5,540 nt of DNA, taken from contig JAPHUG010000503.1 in NCBI GenBank assembly GCA_026197195.1, forward strand, positions 1-5,540, given 5' to 3'. Each line of letters begins with the position of its first letter. Position 1 is the first letter of the stretch. The translations under genes and the position numbers were made by a program. The notes below the pieces were generated by a model. The model was not told where the DNA came from and searched no databases. It saw only the letters and a program-made list of their open reading frames with translations. This DNA is from Sedimenticola sp. (GTDB lineage Bacteria; Pseudomonadota; Gammaproteobacteria; Chromatiales; Chromatiaceae). Shown piece after piece: positions 1 to 5,540 of the stretch.

Positions 1-937
1 GATTAACTCCACCGGGGCATTGGCTCTGGAAGATATACCGAAAAAAATGCTGGTTGTGGGTGGCGGTATTATTGGTCTGGAGATGGGTACGGTCTATGCC
101 ACACTGGGTAGTCAGATTGATGTGGTTGAATTACAGCCCAGTCTGATCCCCGGCTGTGATCCCGATCTGGTACGTCCACTGCAGAAGCGCCTCAAGGATC
201 AGTTCAGCTCCATTATGCTGAATACCAAGGTGACTGATATCAAGGCGCAGAAGGGCGGCTTGAAGGTCTCTTTTGAAGGTAAAAACGCCCCTGAAAAATC
301 GGTCGTTTATGACAAGGTTTTGGTTGCAGTGGGTCGTGTGCCCAATGGTAAATTGATTGGTGCCGATCTTGCCGGAGTTAATGTGGATGAGCGTGGTTTC
401 ATTCAGGTTGATCAGCACATGCGAACCAATGTGCCGAACATTTTTGCGATCGGAGATGTGGTCGGTAATCCCATGTTGGCACACAAGGCCACCCATGAAG
501 CGAAAGTGGCTGCAGAGATCATTTCAGGCCATCACGCCCTGTTTGATCCACTGACCATCCCCTCTGTCGCCTATACCAATCCTGAAGTGGCCTGGATGGG
601 TCTCACCGAGACAGAAGCAAAAGAGAAGGGTATCGAATATGAGAAGGCCGCCTTCCCTTGGGCCGCTTCTGGCCGTGCACTCGGCATTGGCCGTGAAGAG
701 GGTATGACCAAACTCCTGTTTGATCCGGAAACCAAGCGTATTCTGGGGGCCGGTATCGTCGGTGTGAATGCGGGTGAACTGATCGGTGAAACCGTGCTGG
801 CGCTGGAGATGGGGGCCGACGCTGAAGATATCGGTTTGACCATTCACCCTCATCCAACACTGAATGAGACAATCTGTTTTGCAGCAGAGATGGCAGAGGG
901 TTCCATTACCGATCTGATGCCGCCTAAAAAACGTTAG
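1..937 (+). CDS. lpdA: Dihydrolipoamide dehydrogenase (E3), 5'-truncated by window edge
   Basis: This is the C-terminal part of the FAD-dependent E3 subunit, which reoxidises dihydrolipoyl groups of the pyruvate and 2-oxoglutarate dehydrogenase complexes and passes electrons to NAD+ in the cytoplasm. The frame is open from base 2 with no start needed; the TTG at 20 is an internal Leu codon, because the preceding codons (INSTGA) already match the family. About 306 codons are visible. The NAD-binding Rossmann motif GGGIIGLEMG is at 59-88, the second FAD motif IFAIGD at 440-457, and the dimerisation domain ends with HPHPTLNE (845-868), whose second His and final Glu are the expected catalytic dyad. 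The N-terminal FAD motif and redox disulfide (CxxxxC) lie upstream and cannot be checked. By recall of the 474-residue E. coli enzyme, roughly 165 residues are missing. An N-terminal lipoyl domain, present in some relatives, cannot be excluded. It is probably the last gene of a pdh-type operon, given the hairpin that follows. Confidence 0.96.
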   Translation, partial: INSTGALALEDIPKKMLVVGGGIIGLEMGTVYATLGSQIDVVELQPSLIPGCDPDLVRPLQKRLKDQFSSIMLNTKVTDIKAQKGGLKVSFEGKNAPEKSVVYDKVLVAVGRVPNGKLIGADLAGVNVDERGFIQVDQHMRTNVPNIFAIGDVVGNPMLAHKATHEAKVAAEIISGHHALFDPLTIPSVAYTNPEVAWMGLTETEAKEKGIEYEKAAFPWAASGRALGIGREEGMTKLLFDPETKRILGAGIVGVNAGELIGETVLALEMGADAEDIGLTIHPHPTLNETICFAAEMAEGSITDLMPPKKR

Positions 938-952
938 ACAGAGCGGATTGGT

Positions 953-991
953 CGGCGCAGCATCGCGGTTCCCTCTCGCGATCCTGCGCCG
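953..991 (+). terminator. Strong imperfect hairpin after lpdA, likely terminator or attenuator
   Basis: The outer stem pairs 953-960 (CGGCGCAG) with 984-991 (CTGCGCCG), 8 bp without error. After one C/C mismatch (961/983), an inner stem pairs 962-967 (ATCGCG) with 977-982 (CGCGAT), with a possible G-T pair at 968/976, leaving a loop of about 7-9 bases. The 3' flank at 992-1001 (TTACTGTTTT) is T-rich but interrupted, so termination may be partial. It starts 15 bases after the lpdA stop and ends 15 bases before the Shine-Dalgarno of the next gene, which fits an operon end or a read-through attenuator. A REP-like repeat is an alternative. The stem is read directly; the role is inferred. Confidence 0.6.
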
Positions 992-1005
992 TTACTGTTT
1001 TCAGT

Positions 1006-1010
1006 CAGGA
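1006..1010 (+). promoter_or_regulatory. Shine-Dalgarno that sets the hydrolase start
   Basis: CAGGA at 1006-1010 sits 6 bases before ATG 1017, a near-ideal spacing. The other in-frame start, TTG at 948, would put 23 extra residues of poor family fit through the hairpin at 953-991 and has no such site ahead of it. This supports ATG 1017. Confidence 0.7.
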
Positions 1011-1016
1011 AACCGC

Positions 1017-1796
1017 ATGCGACTTCATTACCGTGAATTTGGCAGTTACACTGATCAGCACCCCTCGCTGATCTTGCTTCATGGGCTGCTGGGATCCTCC
1101 TCCAACTGGCTGACGCTTGCTAAAGGGCTGGCCTCTCACTTTCATGTGATTGTGCCCGATCTTCGGAATCATGGCCGGTCGCCCCATGATCCCGATGTCA
1201 GCTACCCGGCGCTTGCCCGTGATATCGAACAGCTCATTGATGAGCAGGGCCTGGATTCGGCGCTCCTGATTGGGCATAGCATGGGCGGGAAGACCGCTAT
1301 GTGGTTAGCCCTGGAGCAGCCGGATAGTGTTACCGGGCTGGTCGTCGTGGATATTGCACCGGTCCCTTACCCTAACCGTTTTGATCAGATCTACAGGGCA
1401 CTCCATGCCGTTGAAGAGGCCCGTGTAGGGAGCCGGTCTGAAGCAGATGCTCTGCTTGCGCGATACTTAAATGAGGTGGGGCTGCGTCAGTTTTTGCTGC
1501 AGAATCTTCAGCTTGTGGAGGGTGTTTGGGACTGGCGTATGAACCTGGCAGGATTGACTGCGGGAATGTCAATGATTGTCGATTTCCCGGCTCCAAAAGC
1601 AGCGGCCTATAAAGGACCCACCTTATTCATCTATGGCGGGCAATCGGATTATGTTAAACCTCAAGCCCATGGCACTATCCAGCGTCTTTTTCCCCAGGCT
1701 CAATTAAAGTCAATCCCGTCTGCAGGCCACTGGGTCTATGCGGAGCAGCCAAAGGCGTTTGCGGACTTGTTGATGGATTTTCTTGGAGACTTTTGA
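1017..1796 (+). CDS. Alpha/beta hydrolase, YbfF/ABHD11-type esterase
   Basis: This 259-residue protein has the single-domain alpha/beta-hydrolase fold and is predicted to be a cytoplasmic carboxylester or thioester hydrolase of unknown natural substrate. In order it shows the oxyanion-loop HGLLG (residues 22-26), DLRNHGRSPHDP (48-59), the nucleophile elbow GHSMGG with Ser88 (86-91), VDIAPVPY (111-118), a helical cap around LNEVGLRQFLLQN (151-163), and the catalytic-His segment AGHWVYAEQP (236-245, His238). The run of RNHG, GHSMGGK, DIAPV, LNE-G-QFLL and AGHWV matches E. coli YbfF as I recall it, and the length is close to that protein (about 254). The acid could be Asp112 after VVV or Asp211 in GGQSDYV; YbfF, as recalled, has Pro at the second position, so Asp112 is favoured. 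There is no signal peptide or membrane segment. The start is ATG 1017, chosen on the AGGA site 6 bases upstream. It sits between a likely terminator and a 182-base gap, so it may be transcribed alone or by read-through from lpdA. Confidence 0.9.
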   Translation: MRLHYREFGSYTDQHPSLILLHGLLGSSSNWLTLAKGLASHFHVIVPDLRNHGRSPHDPDVSYPALARDIEQLIDEQGLDSALLIGHSMGGKTAMWLALEQPDSVTGLVVVDIAPVPYPNRFDQIYRALHAVEEARVGSRSEADALLARYLNEVGLRQFLLQNLQLVEGVWDWRMNLAGLTAGMSMIVDFPAPKAAAYKGPTLFIYGGQSDYVKPQAHGTIQRLFPQAQLKSIPSAGHWVYAEQPKAFADLLMDFLGDF

Positions 1797-1881
1797 TCAT
1801 TTCACCTGTTGTATTGTCCGCCCGTTAGTATCCCTTGTCCTCAATCCATCGCCTGATTAACCCGGCCGTCCTGGATAATAA

Positions 1882-1912
1882 TTCACAACAAACCGTGCTA
1901 ATGTGGGATATT
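1882..1912 (+). promoter_or_regulatory. Weak sigma70-like promoter candidate before the HerA-like gene
   Basis: TTCACA (1882-1887) and GATATT (1907-1912) are separated by 19 bases, longer than ideal, with TGTG just before the -10. A second -10-like hexamer, GATAAT (1874-1879), has no good -35. The 182-base gap at 1797-1978 holds no convincing ORF and no clear terminator for the hydrolase. It becomes AT-rich towards its 3' end (AATAATAATAAA at 1936-1947). A promoter is expected here because the gap is the largest before the ATPase gene, but the exact site is uncertain. Confidence 0.25.
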
Positions 1913-1928
1913 CTACCTTTGCAGGTAG
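1913..1928. repeat. Perfect 6-bp inverted repeat in the leader of the HerA-like gene
   Basis: CTACCT (1913-1918) and AGGTAG (1923-1928) are exact reverse complements around TTGC, 51 bases before the ATG. It directly follows the candidate -10 at 1907-1912, so it would lie at the transcription start and could be an operator or a small 5' hairpin. With no T-run it is not a terminator. A 6-bp repeat can arise by chance; its position is the only support for function. Confidence 0.35.
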
Positions 1929-1978
1929 TGGCAGAAATAATAATAAACCGCATTGAATAACCAGGAACGGGTCTAACA

Positions 1979-3622
1979 ATGATGGCAAATACAAATACCC
2001 TGATCGGTAGAATTACCGAAGTACGTGAAAACATCATGCTGGCTGAGCTTACCCGAATGGAGGGTGATGATTTTCCGGTGGTAACGGTAGAAGGCCATGA
2101 GATGGCCGTAGGGCAGTTGGGCACCTACATGATGGTCAAGCAACGAGGTGTCGAGGTGGTGACCATGGTCATCAGTGCAGGCCAGGAGTACGCTGTGAAT
2201 GCGGGTGGTGTCAGGGGGGGAATGACACTGGTGCCACTGGGTGAGCTGGATGAAGATCGAAGCTTTCACCGCGGCGTCATTCATTACCCGACCCCCGGCG
2301 CCGAAGTGCATGTGGTACAGCCGGATGAAATTGCCATCCTGTTCAAGAAATTTCAATCAACCGGATTTGAGTTGGGCGTCCTGCCCTCTTTTACCTCGCT
2401 AGGTGTTTGTCTTAACCCGACCGCCCTTTTTGGCAGGCATGTGGCTATCCTGGGACAATCCGGCGCGGGTAAGTCTTGGGCTGTGGCCAGTATTCTACAG
2501 CGCACGGTCGAGGTGATGCCCAGGTCCCATGTGATTCTATTGGATCTGCATGGAGAGTATGTCTGGAAGGATGGTGATTACGAACATTCGGCCTTTTCCG
2601 AGGGCACCTACCGCTATATTGATGCCCGCAGTCTTGAGATTCCCTACTGGTTGTTGACCTACGGTGAGCTGGTTGATCTGCTGATTGATCGAGAGGACAG
2701 CAAGTCGTCAACCCAGATGGCGTTTCTGCGTGAAGTGCTCTTAATGCTTCGAAGAAAAGCCAACAGTGATATGGAGGATGCCCATATCTCCATCGATTCG
2801 CCGGTCTATTTTTCACTGGCGGAGCTGTTTCATCAGTTCAAGCGCGCGAATGAGCAGGTGACTGATTTTGGTAAGGTAAAAGGGCCGCTGTATGGTCAGT
2901 TTGATGAATTCCTGATCAAGTTGCAGAGTCGCTTTAATGATGTTCGTTATGATTTTCTGTTTAAACCCAAACGCCGCAAGACGTCAGACTCCCTGGGTGA
3001 TCTGTTGCGTGAATTTGTGGGTCTGGTGGAACCGCGACGACAGATAACCGTCATTGATTTCAGCTCAGTGCCGTTTGATGTGCGGCCTACTGTATCAGCC
3101 CAGATTGGCCGGCTGGCTTTTGAATTCAACTACTGGAATCCGCAATCTCGAGAGTTTCCCATACTGTTGGTCTGCGAGGAGGCCCACAACTATATTCCCC
3201 GTGAAGCCGGTACCCAGTTTGAAGGGACCCGCCGATCAATGGAGCGAATTGCCAAGGAGGGACGCAAGTACGGTGTTGGCCTTGCCGTTGTCAGTCAACG
3301 CCCTCATGAACTCTCTGAAACCGTACTGGCCCAGTGCAGTAGCTTTATCTGCCTGCGGGTCACTAACCCGGATGATCAACAATATATCCGGGACCTGGTT
3401 CCGGATGCGGAATCCAATCTGGTGAGTATCCTGGCAGCATTAGGTCGGGGTGAGGCCATGGCCCTGGGCGAAGCGGTGCCGCTACCGACACGTTTTCAGT
3501 TCCATCGCCCTAATCCCGAGCCCAATAGTAACGATATCGACTTCTTCAATATGTGGCGGGATGGTCCTGAGAGTATCGATGTGGATGCCATTGTCAGACG
3601 TTGGCGGCGTCAGGGTCGTTGA
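1979..3622 (+). CDS. HerA-type DNA translocase ATPase (HAS-barrel + DUF87)
   Basis: This 547-residue protein is a P-loop ATPase of the FtsK-HerA superfamily. The family forms hexameric rings that move along double-stranded DNA, often feeding a nuclease partner. Residues about 8-90 form the HAS-barrel typical of HerA (starting LIGRITEV). The ATPase follows: Walker A GQSGAGKS (159-166), the HerA-like DLHGEYVW (189-196), a largely helical insert (about 225-345), and Walker B PILLVCEEAHNY (394-405) with the acidic pair Glu400-Glu401, where many relatives read DEAH. IAKEGRKYGVGL (424-435) carries candidate arginine fingers and SQRP (439-442) the sensor polar residue. All key motifs are intact. The start is the first of two tandem ATGs (1979, 1982). 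The Shine-Dalgarno is weak, with AGGA at 1963-1966 being 12 bases away. No partner gene (NurA, SIR2, DUF4297) adjoins it; the neighbours are housekeeping genes. HerA-like class is sure; the process served, for example DNA-end processing or defence, is unknown. Confidence 0.92.
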   Translation: MMANTNTLIGRITEVRENIMLAELTRMEGDDFPVVTVEGHEMAVGQLGTYMMVKQRGVEVVTMVISAGQEYAVNAGGVRGGMTLVPLGELDEDRSFHRGVIHYPTPGAEVHVVQPDEIAILFKKFQSTGFELGVLPSFTSLGVCLNPTALFGRHVAILGQSGAGKSWAVASILQRTVEVMPRSHVILLDLHGEYVWKDGDYEHSAFSEGTYRYIDARSLEIPYWLLTYGELVDLLIDREDSKSSTQMAFLREVLLMLRRKANSDMEDAHISIDSPVYFSLAELFHQFKRANEQVTDFGKVKGPLYGQFDEFLIKLQSRFNDVRYDFLFKPKRRKTSDSLGDLLREFVGLVEPRRQITVIDFSSVPFDVRPTVSAQIGRLAFEFNYWNPQSREFPILLVCEEAHNYIPREAGTQFEGTRRSMERIAKEGRKYGVGLAVVSQRPHELSETVLAQCSSFICLRVTNPDDQQYIRDLVPDAESNLVSILAALGRGEAMALGEAVPLPTRFQFHRPNPEPNSNDIDFFNMWRDGPESIDVDAIVRRWRRQGR

Positions 3623-3669
3623 TCAGGGTATCTTCGGCGCGGGATTACCGGCTGACTGAGGTGATTAGC

Positions 3670-3696
3670 ATGAAAACCCATCGATGCAGAGGGTAA
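3670..3696 (+). other. Possible 8-codon leader mini-ORF (MKTHRCRG)
   Basis: ATG 3670 opens eight codons ending in TAA 3694-3696. GAGGTGA at 3658-3664 is an excellent Shine-Dalgarno with a 5-base spacer, better than the sites of several real genes here. It encodes two arginines (CGA, AGA) and a histidine ahead of an arginine-synthesis gene. AGAGG (3688-3692) can pair with CCTCT (3702-3706) across the stop codon. It lies upstream of the likely argG promoter, so it could only act on transcripts coming from the HerA-like gene or from a promoter not seen. It may be chance. Confidence 0.2.
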
Positions 3697-3715
3697 AAAA
3701 GCCTCTCAACTGCGC

Positions 3716-3721
3716 TATAAT
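3716..3721 (+). promoter_or_regulatory. Perfect -10 box (TATAAT), likely argG promoter
   Basis: TATAAT matches the sigma70 -10 consensus exactly and lies 59 bases before the argG ATG, giving a leader of about 50 bases. The -35 region is poor: at 17-base spacing the hexamer is GTAAAA (3693-3698). No extended -10 TG is in place. Initiation may therefore need an activator, or the promoter may be modest. I see no ArgR-type box (TGAAT-N4-ATTCA) nearby. It probably drives argG, the PilZ gene and ispG. Confidence 0.55.
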
Positions 3722-3743
3722 GCAACGTTTATCGTGGCCCGAT

Positions 3744-3759
3744 TGCCGAATCATCGGCA
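3744..3759 (+). promoter_or_regulatory. Short hairpin in the argG 5' leader
   Basis: TGCCGA (3744-3749) pairs perfectly with TCGGCA (3754-3759) around the tetraloop ATCA, with a possible extra T-G pair at 3743/3760. It ends 10 bases before the Shine-Dalgarno GGAG (3770-3773) and does not block it. There is no T-run, so it is not a terminator. It could stabilise the mRNA, bind a regulator, or be neutral. Confidence 0.35.
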
Positions 3760-3780
3760 GCAATTTTACGGAGTTATCCC

Positions 3781-5001
3781 ATGTCAGCGTCTGGCGTTAA
3801 AAAGGTTGTGCTCGCATATTCAGGTGGTCTGGATACATCCATCATCCTCAAGTGGCTTAAGGAAGAGTATGACTGCGAGGTGGTTACATTTACGGCTGAC
3901 ATTGGGCAGGGTGAAGAGTTGGAACCTGCCCGTGCCAAGGCGGAAGCCGCCGGTGTCAAGGAGATCTATATTGATGATCTCACTGAAGAGTTTGCCCGTG
4001 ATTTTGTCTTTCCCATGTTCCGTGCCAACGCGATCTACGAGGGTGAATACTTATTGGGTACGTCAATTGCACGTCCGTTGATTGCCAAGCGATTGATTGA
4101 GATCGCCAATGAGACTGGTGCTGATGCGATTTCCCATGGTGCGACCGGCAAGGGTAATGACCAGGTTCGTTTTGAACTGGGTGCTTATGCTCTGAAGCCT
4201 GATGTACAGGTGATCGCCCCCTGGCGTGAATGGGATCTGCTCTCACGTGAGAAGCTGATGAAATATGCTGAGGATCACGGTATCCAGATCGACTATGTTA
4301 AACAGGGTAAAAAATCACCCTACTCGATGGATGCCAACTTACTGCATATCTCTTACGAGGGCGATATTCTGGAAGACCCCTGGGCCGAGCCGGAAGAAGA
4401 TATGTGGCGCTGGAGTGTATCGCCTGAGCAGGCTCCGGATGAACCCACCTATGTTGAACTGACCTATGAAAAGGGCGACATCGTAGCGATTGATGGGAAG
4501 CCCATGAGTGCAGCCGAGGTGATGGTCTACCTGAACAAGGTAGGTGGTGAGAATGGCATTGGTCGGGATGATATCGTTGAAAATCGTTATGTCGGCATGA
4601 AATCCCGCGGTTGTTATGAGACCCCAGCCGGAACCATCATGCTCAAGGCGCACCGTGCAATTGAGTCCCTGACCTTGGACCGGGAGGCCGCTCACCTGAA
4701 GGATGAGTTGATGCCCAAGTATGCCAGCATCGTTTATAACGGTTATTGGTGGAGCCCTGAGCGTGAAGCGCTACAGGCCCTCATCGATCATACCCAGCAG
4801 GTAGTCAATGGTGTCGTCCGTATGAAACTTTACAAAGGTAACGTGATTGTTGCCGGGCGTAAATCCGATACCAACAGCTTGTTCGATGCTACGATCGCCA
4901 CCTTTGAAGATGATGAAGGGGCCTATGATCAGAAGGATGCCAGCGGCTTTATCAAGCTCAATGCCCTGCGTCTGCGTGTAGCGGCCAGACTCAAAAAATA
5001 A
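3781..5001 (+). CDS. argG: Argininosuccinate synthase (type I)
   Basis: This cytoplasmic enzyme joins citrulline and aspartate, using ATP with release of AMP and pyrophosphate, to make argininosuccinate, the penultimate step of arginine synthesis. The 406-residue protein is complete. The N-terminal nucleotide-binding domain has the PP-loop signature AYSGGLDTS (residues 12-20), and the second family signature [12 protein letters not shown] is at 120-131. Further conserved segments are [12 protein letters not shown] (92-103), [11 protein letters not shown] (177-187), [17 protein letters not shown] (261-277, substrate-binding region) and the C-terminal oligomerisation helix ending [10 protein letters not shown]. 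The length and the GATGKGND form place it in the common class of about 400 residues rather than the 447-residue E. coli class. ATG 3781 is preceded by CGGAG (3769-3773) at 7 bases, a good site. The PilZ gene follows 22 bases downstream, suggesting co-transcription. Confidence 0.98.
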   Translation: MSASGVKKVVLAYSGGLDTSIILKWLKEEYDCEVVTFTADIGQGEELEPARAKAEAAGVKEIYIDDLTEEFARDFVFPMFRANAIYEGEYLLGTSIARPLIAKRLIEIANETGADAISHGATGKGNDQVRFELGAYALKPDVQVIAPWREWDLLSREKLMKYAEDHGIQIDYVKQGKKSPYSMDANLLHISYEGDILEDPWAEPEEDMWRWSVSPEQAPDEPTYVELTYEKGDIVAIDGKPMSAAEVMVYLNKVGGENGIGRDDIVENRYVGMKSRGCYETPAGTIMLKAHRAIESLTLDREAAHLKDELMPKYASIVYNGYWWSPEREALQALIDHTQQVVNGVVRMKLYKGNVIVAGRKSDTNSLFDATIATFEDDEGAYDQKDASGFIKLNALRLRVAARLKK

Positions 5002-5023
5002 CCGATAGGAAGAGACTTGATTC

Positions 5024-5290
5024 ATGGTGCCCTCAGCAGATAACAGAGAACACCCGCGCTTTGCCCTCCGCTCCCATGTTCAATTAACGGATGCGGAGGG
5101 GCGTGTGCGGCAAGTCTACACCCGCGATCTCTCCCACAGTGGGCTCTATCTGCTGGTCATGGATGAACCGCTTCCTGCCGTGGATGAAGAGGTCGAAGTG
5201 GTGGCGCTGGATATTGAAGACCCCCTGCCCCAACGGGCTGTCGTGGTGAGAGTCGAGCCGGGTACGGGTGTCGCCATCAAGTTTCTCTGA
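5024..5290 (+). CDS. Stand-alone PilZ-domain protein, predicted c-di-GMP receptor
   Basis: This 88-residue protein is essentially one PilZ domain with no other module, signal peptide or membrane segment. Both c-di-GMP contact motifs are present: RxxxR at Arg8-Arg12 (REHPR) and (D/N)xSxxG at 35-40 (DLSHSG). The hydrophobic strand pattern continues to GVAIKFL at the C-terminus, as in PilZ barrels. Such small PilZ proteins bind cyclic di-GMP and change a partner's activity, often in motility, pili or polysaccharide export; the partner here is unknown. ATG 5024 is the first possible start because an in-frame TGA lies at 5018-5020; AGGAAGAG (5007-5014) supplies the ribosome site. GTG 5027 is a less likely alternative. 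The gene sits 22 bases after argG and 9 bases before ispG, so it is probably co-transcribed with both. The fold is confident; c-di-GMP binding is inferred from intact motifs. Confidence 0.88.
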   Translation: MVPSADNREHPRFALRSHVQLTDAEGRVRQVYTRDLSHSGLYLLVMDEPLPAVDEEVEVVALDIEDPLPQRAVVVRVEPGTGVAIKFL

Positions 5291-5299
5291 GTAAAAAAC

Positions 5300-5540
5300 A
5301 TGTCACGCTCTTCTGGAAAACGTGTTTCAACCGTTGCTGTTCGTGTTGGTGATGTAACGGTTGGTGGGTCAGCCCCCGTTGTCGTTCAGTCAATGACCAA
5401 TACGGATACGGCGGATATTGCTGCCACGATCACGCAAGTGGCACAGCTGCATCGGGCCGGCTCGGAGCTGGTGCGTATTACGGTGAATACAGAAGAGGCG
5501 GCGCAGGCCGTGGTGGCAATCCGCGAAGGATTGGATAAAC
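5300..5540 (+). CDS. ispG: 4-hydroxy-3-methylbut-2-enyl diphosphate synthase, 3'-truncated by window edge
   Basis: This is the first 80 codons of IspG (GcpE), the iron-sulfur enzyme that reductively opens 2-C-methyl-D-erythritol 2,4-cyclodiphosphate in the MEP pathway of isoprenoid synthesis. The N-terminal TIM-barrel start is recognisable: [17 protein letters not shown] (7-23), [17 protein letters not shown] (24-40, with the hallmark QSMTNT at 30-35), and [16 protein letters not shown] (53-68). The VRITVN-EAA-V-IREGLD pattern resembles the longer IspG form of Neisseria and Xanthomonas, as recalled, more than the E. coli or Pseudomonas form (VRVSVPTMDAAEAF). The catalytic 4Fe-4S cysteines lie beyond the window. 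ATG 5300 is the first start after an in-frame TGA at 5288-5290, which is also the stop of the PilZ gene, since both genes share a frame. The Shine-Dalgarno is weak (GAG at 5289-5291), consistent with translational coupling. Confidence 0.95.
   Translation, partial: MSRSSGKRVSTVAVRVGDVTVGGSAPVVVQSMTNTDTADIAATITQVAQLHRAGSELVRITVNTEEAAQAVVAIREGLDK

Noticed and set aside
131..872. Several long reverse-strand ORFs and a short + strand ORF in other frames within lpdA
   Set aside because: They lie wholly inside a well-matched lpdA coding frame, encode no recognisable family, and overlap each other in several frames, as expected for shadows of a GC-balanced real gene.
948..1016. TTG 948 as the start of the hydrolase
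   Set aside because: It would add 23 residues unlike the family and translate through the 953-991 hairpin; ATG 1017 has a well-spaced Shine-Dalgarno and begins at the expected first beta strand.
1873..1890. Possible ArgR half-site (ATTCAC with AT-rich flank)
   Set aside because: Only one half resembles the TGAAT-N4-ATTCA box, the other arm is absent, and the adjacent gene is not an arginine gene.
1825..2356. Reverse-strand ORFs covering the gap and start of the HerA-like gene
   Set aside because: They run antisense into the well-supported HAS-barrel coding region, show no family pattern and have no evident ribosome site.
1979..3622. HerA-like gene as part of an antiphage defence island
   Set aside because: No SIR2, DUF4297, NurA or other effector is adjacent, the flanks are core metabolic genes, and there are no signs of transfer in the window.
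3688..3706. AGAGG/CCTCT hairpin as a terminator for the HerA-like gene
   Set aside because: The stem is only 5 bp with a 9-base loop, and the A-run is in the loop instead of a T-run downstream.
3734..4081. Alternative-frame + strand ORFs over the start of argG and the end of the HerA-like gene
   Set aside because: They overlap strong coding frames and their translations show no family features.

Overview
The window reads as chromosomal core sequence from a proteobacterium. The best guess is a gammaproteobacterium of moderate G+C, possibly of the sulfur-oxidising Chromatiales type. Three things support this: the Lpd C-terminal half closely resembles the E. coli enzyme as I recall it, the hydrolase is of the YbfF type, and ArgG and IspG are of kinds shared by beta- and some gammaproteobacteria. 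The lineage is inferred from recalled family sequences, not from a search. All six genes lie on the + strand and are tightly packed. There is no sign of a mobile element, CRISPR array, tRNA or rRNA.

Layout. (1) Positions 1-937 hold the C-terminal two thirds of dihydrolipoamide dehydrogenase (lpdA), whose 5' end is outside the window. (2) Positions 953-991 hold a strong imperfect hairpin with a T-rich 3' flank, probably a terminator or attenuator. (3) Positions 1017-1796 encode a 259-residue YbfF/ABHD11-type alpha/beta hydrolase; its start is set by a Shine-Dalgarno just after the hairpin. (4) Positions 1797-1978 are a non-coding gap with an AT-rich stretch, a weak promoter candidate and a small perfect inverted repeat. 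(5) Positions 1979-3622 encode a 547-residue HerA-type DNA-translocase ATPase with an N-terminal HAS-barrel. (6) Positions 3623-3780 are a gap with an 8-codon mini-ORF behind a good Shine-Dalgarno, a perfect TATAAT box and a short hairpin in the presumed argG leader. (7) Positions 3781-5001 encode argininosuccinate synthase (argG). (8) Positions 5024-5290 encode an 88-residue stand-alone PilZ-domain protein. (9) Positions 5300-5540 hold the first 80 codons of ispG (gcpE), which runs off the window.

How the genes relate. lpdA is the E3 subunit of 2-oxoacid dehydrogenase complexes and probably closes an operon lying upstream. argG, the PilZ gene and ispG are spaced 22 and 9 bases apart and are probably co-transcribed from the TATAAT promoter. 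That would link arginine synthesis, a c-di-GMP receptor and isoprenoid precursor synthesis by position only. The HerA-like gene has no NurA, SIR2 or other known HerA partner in view. I found no convincing new multi-gene system. The points most worth a second look are the orphan HerA, the lpdA-hydrolase hairpin, the mini-ORF before argG and the embedded PilZ gene.
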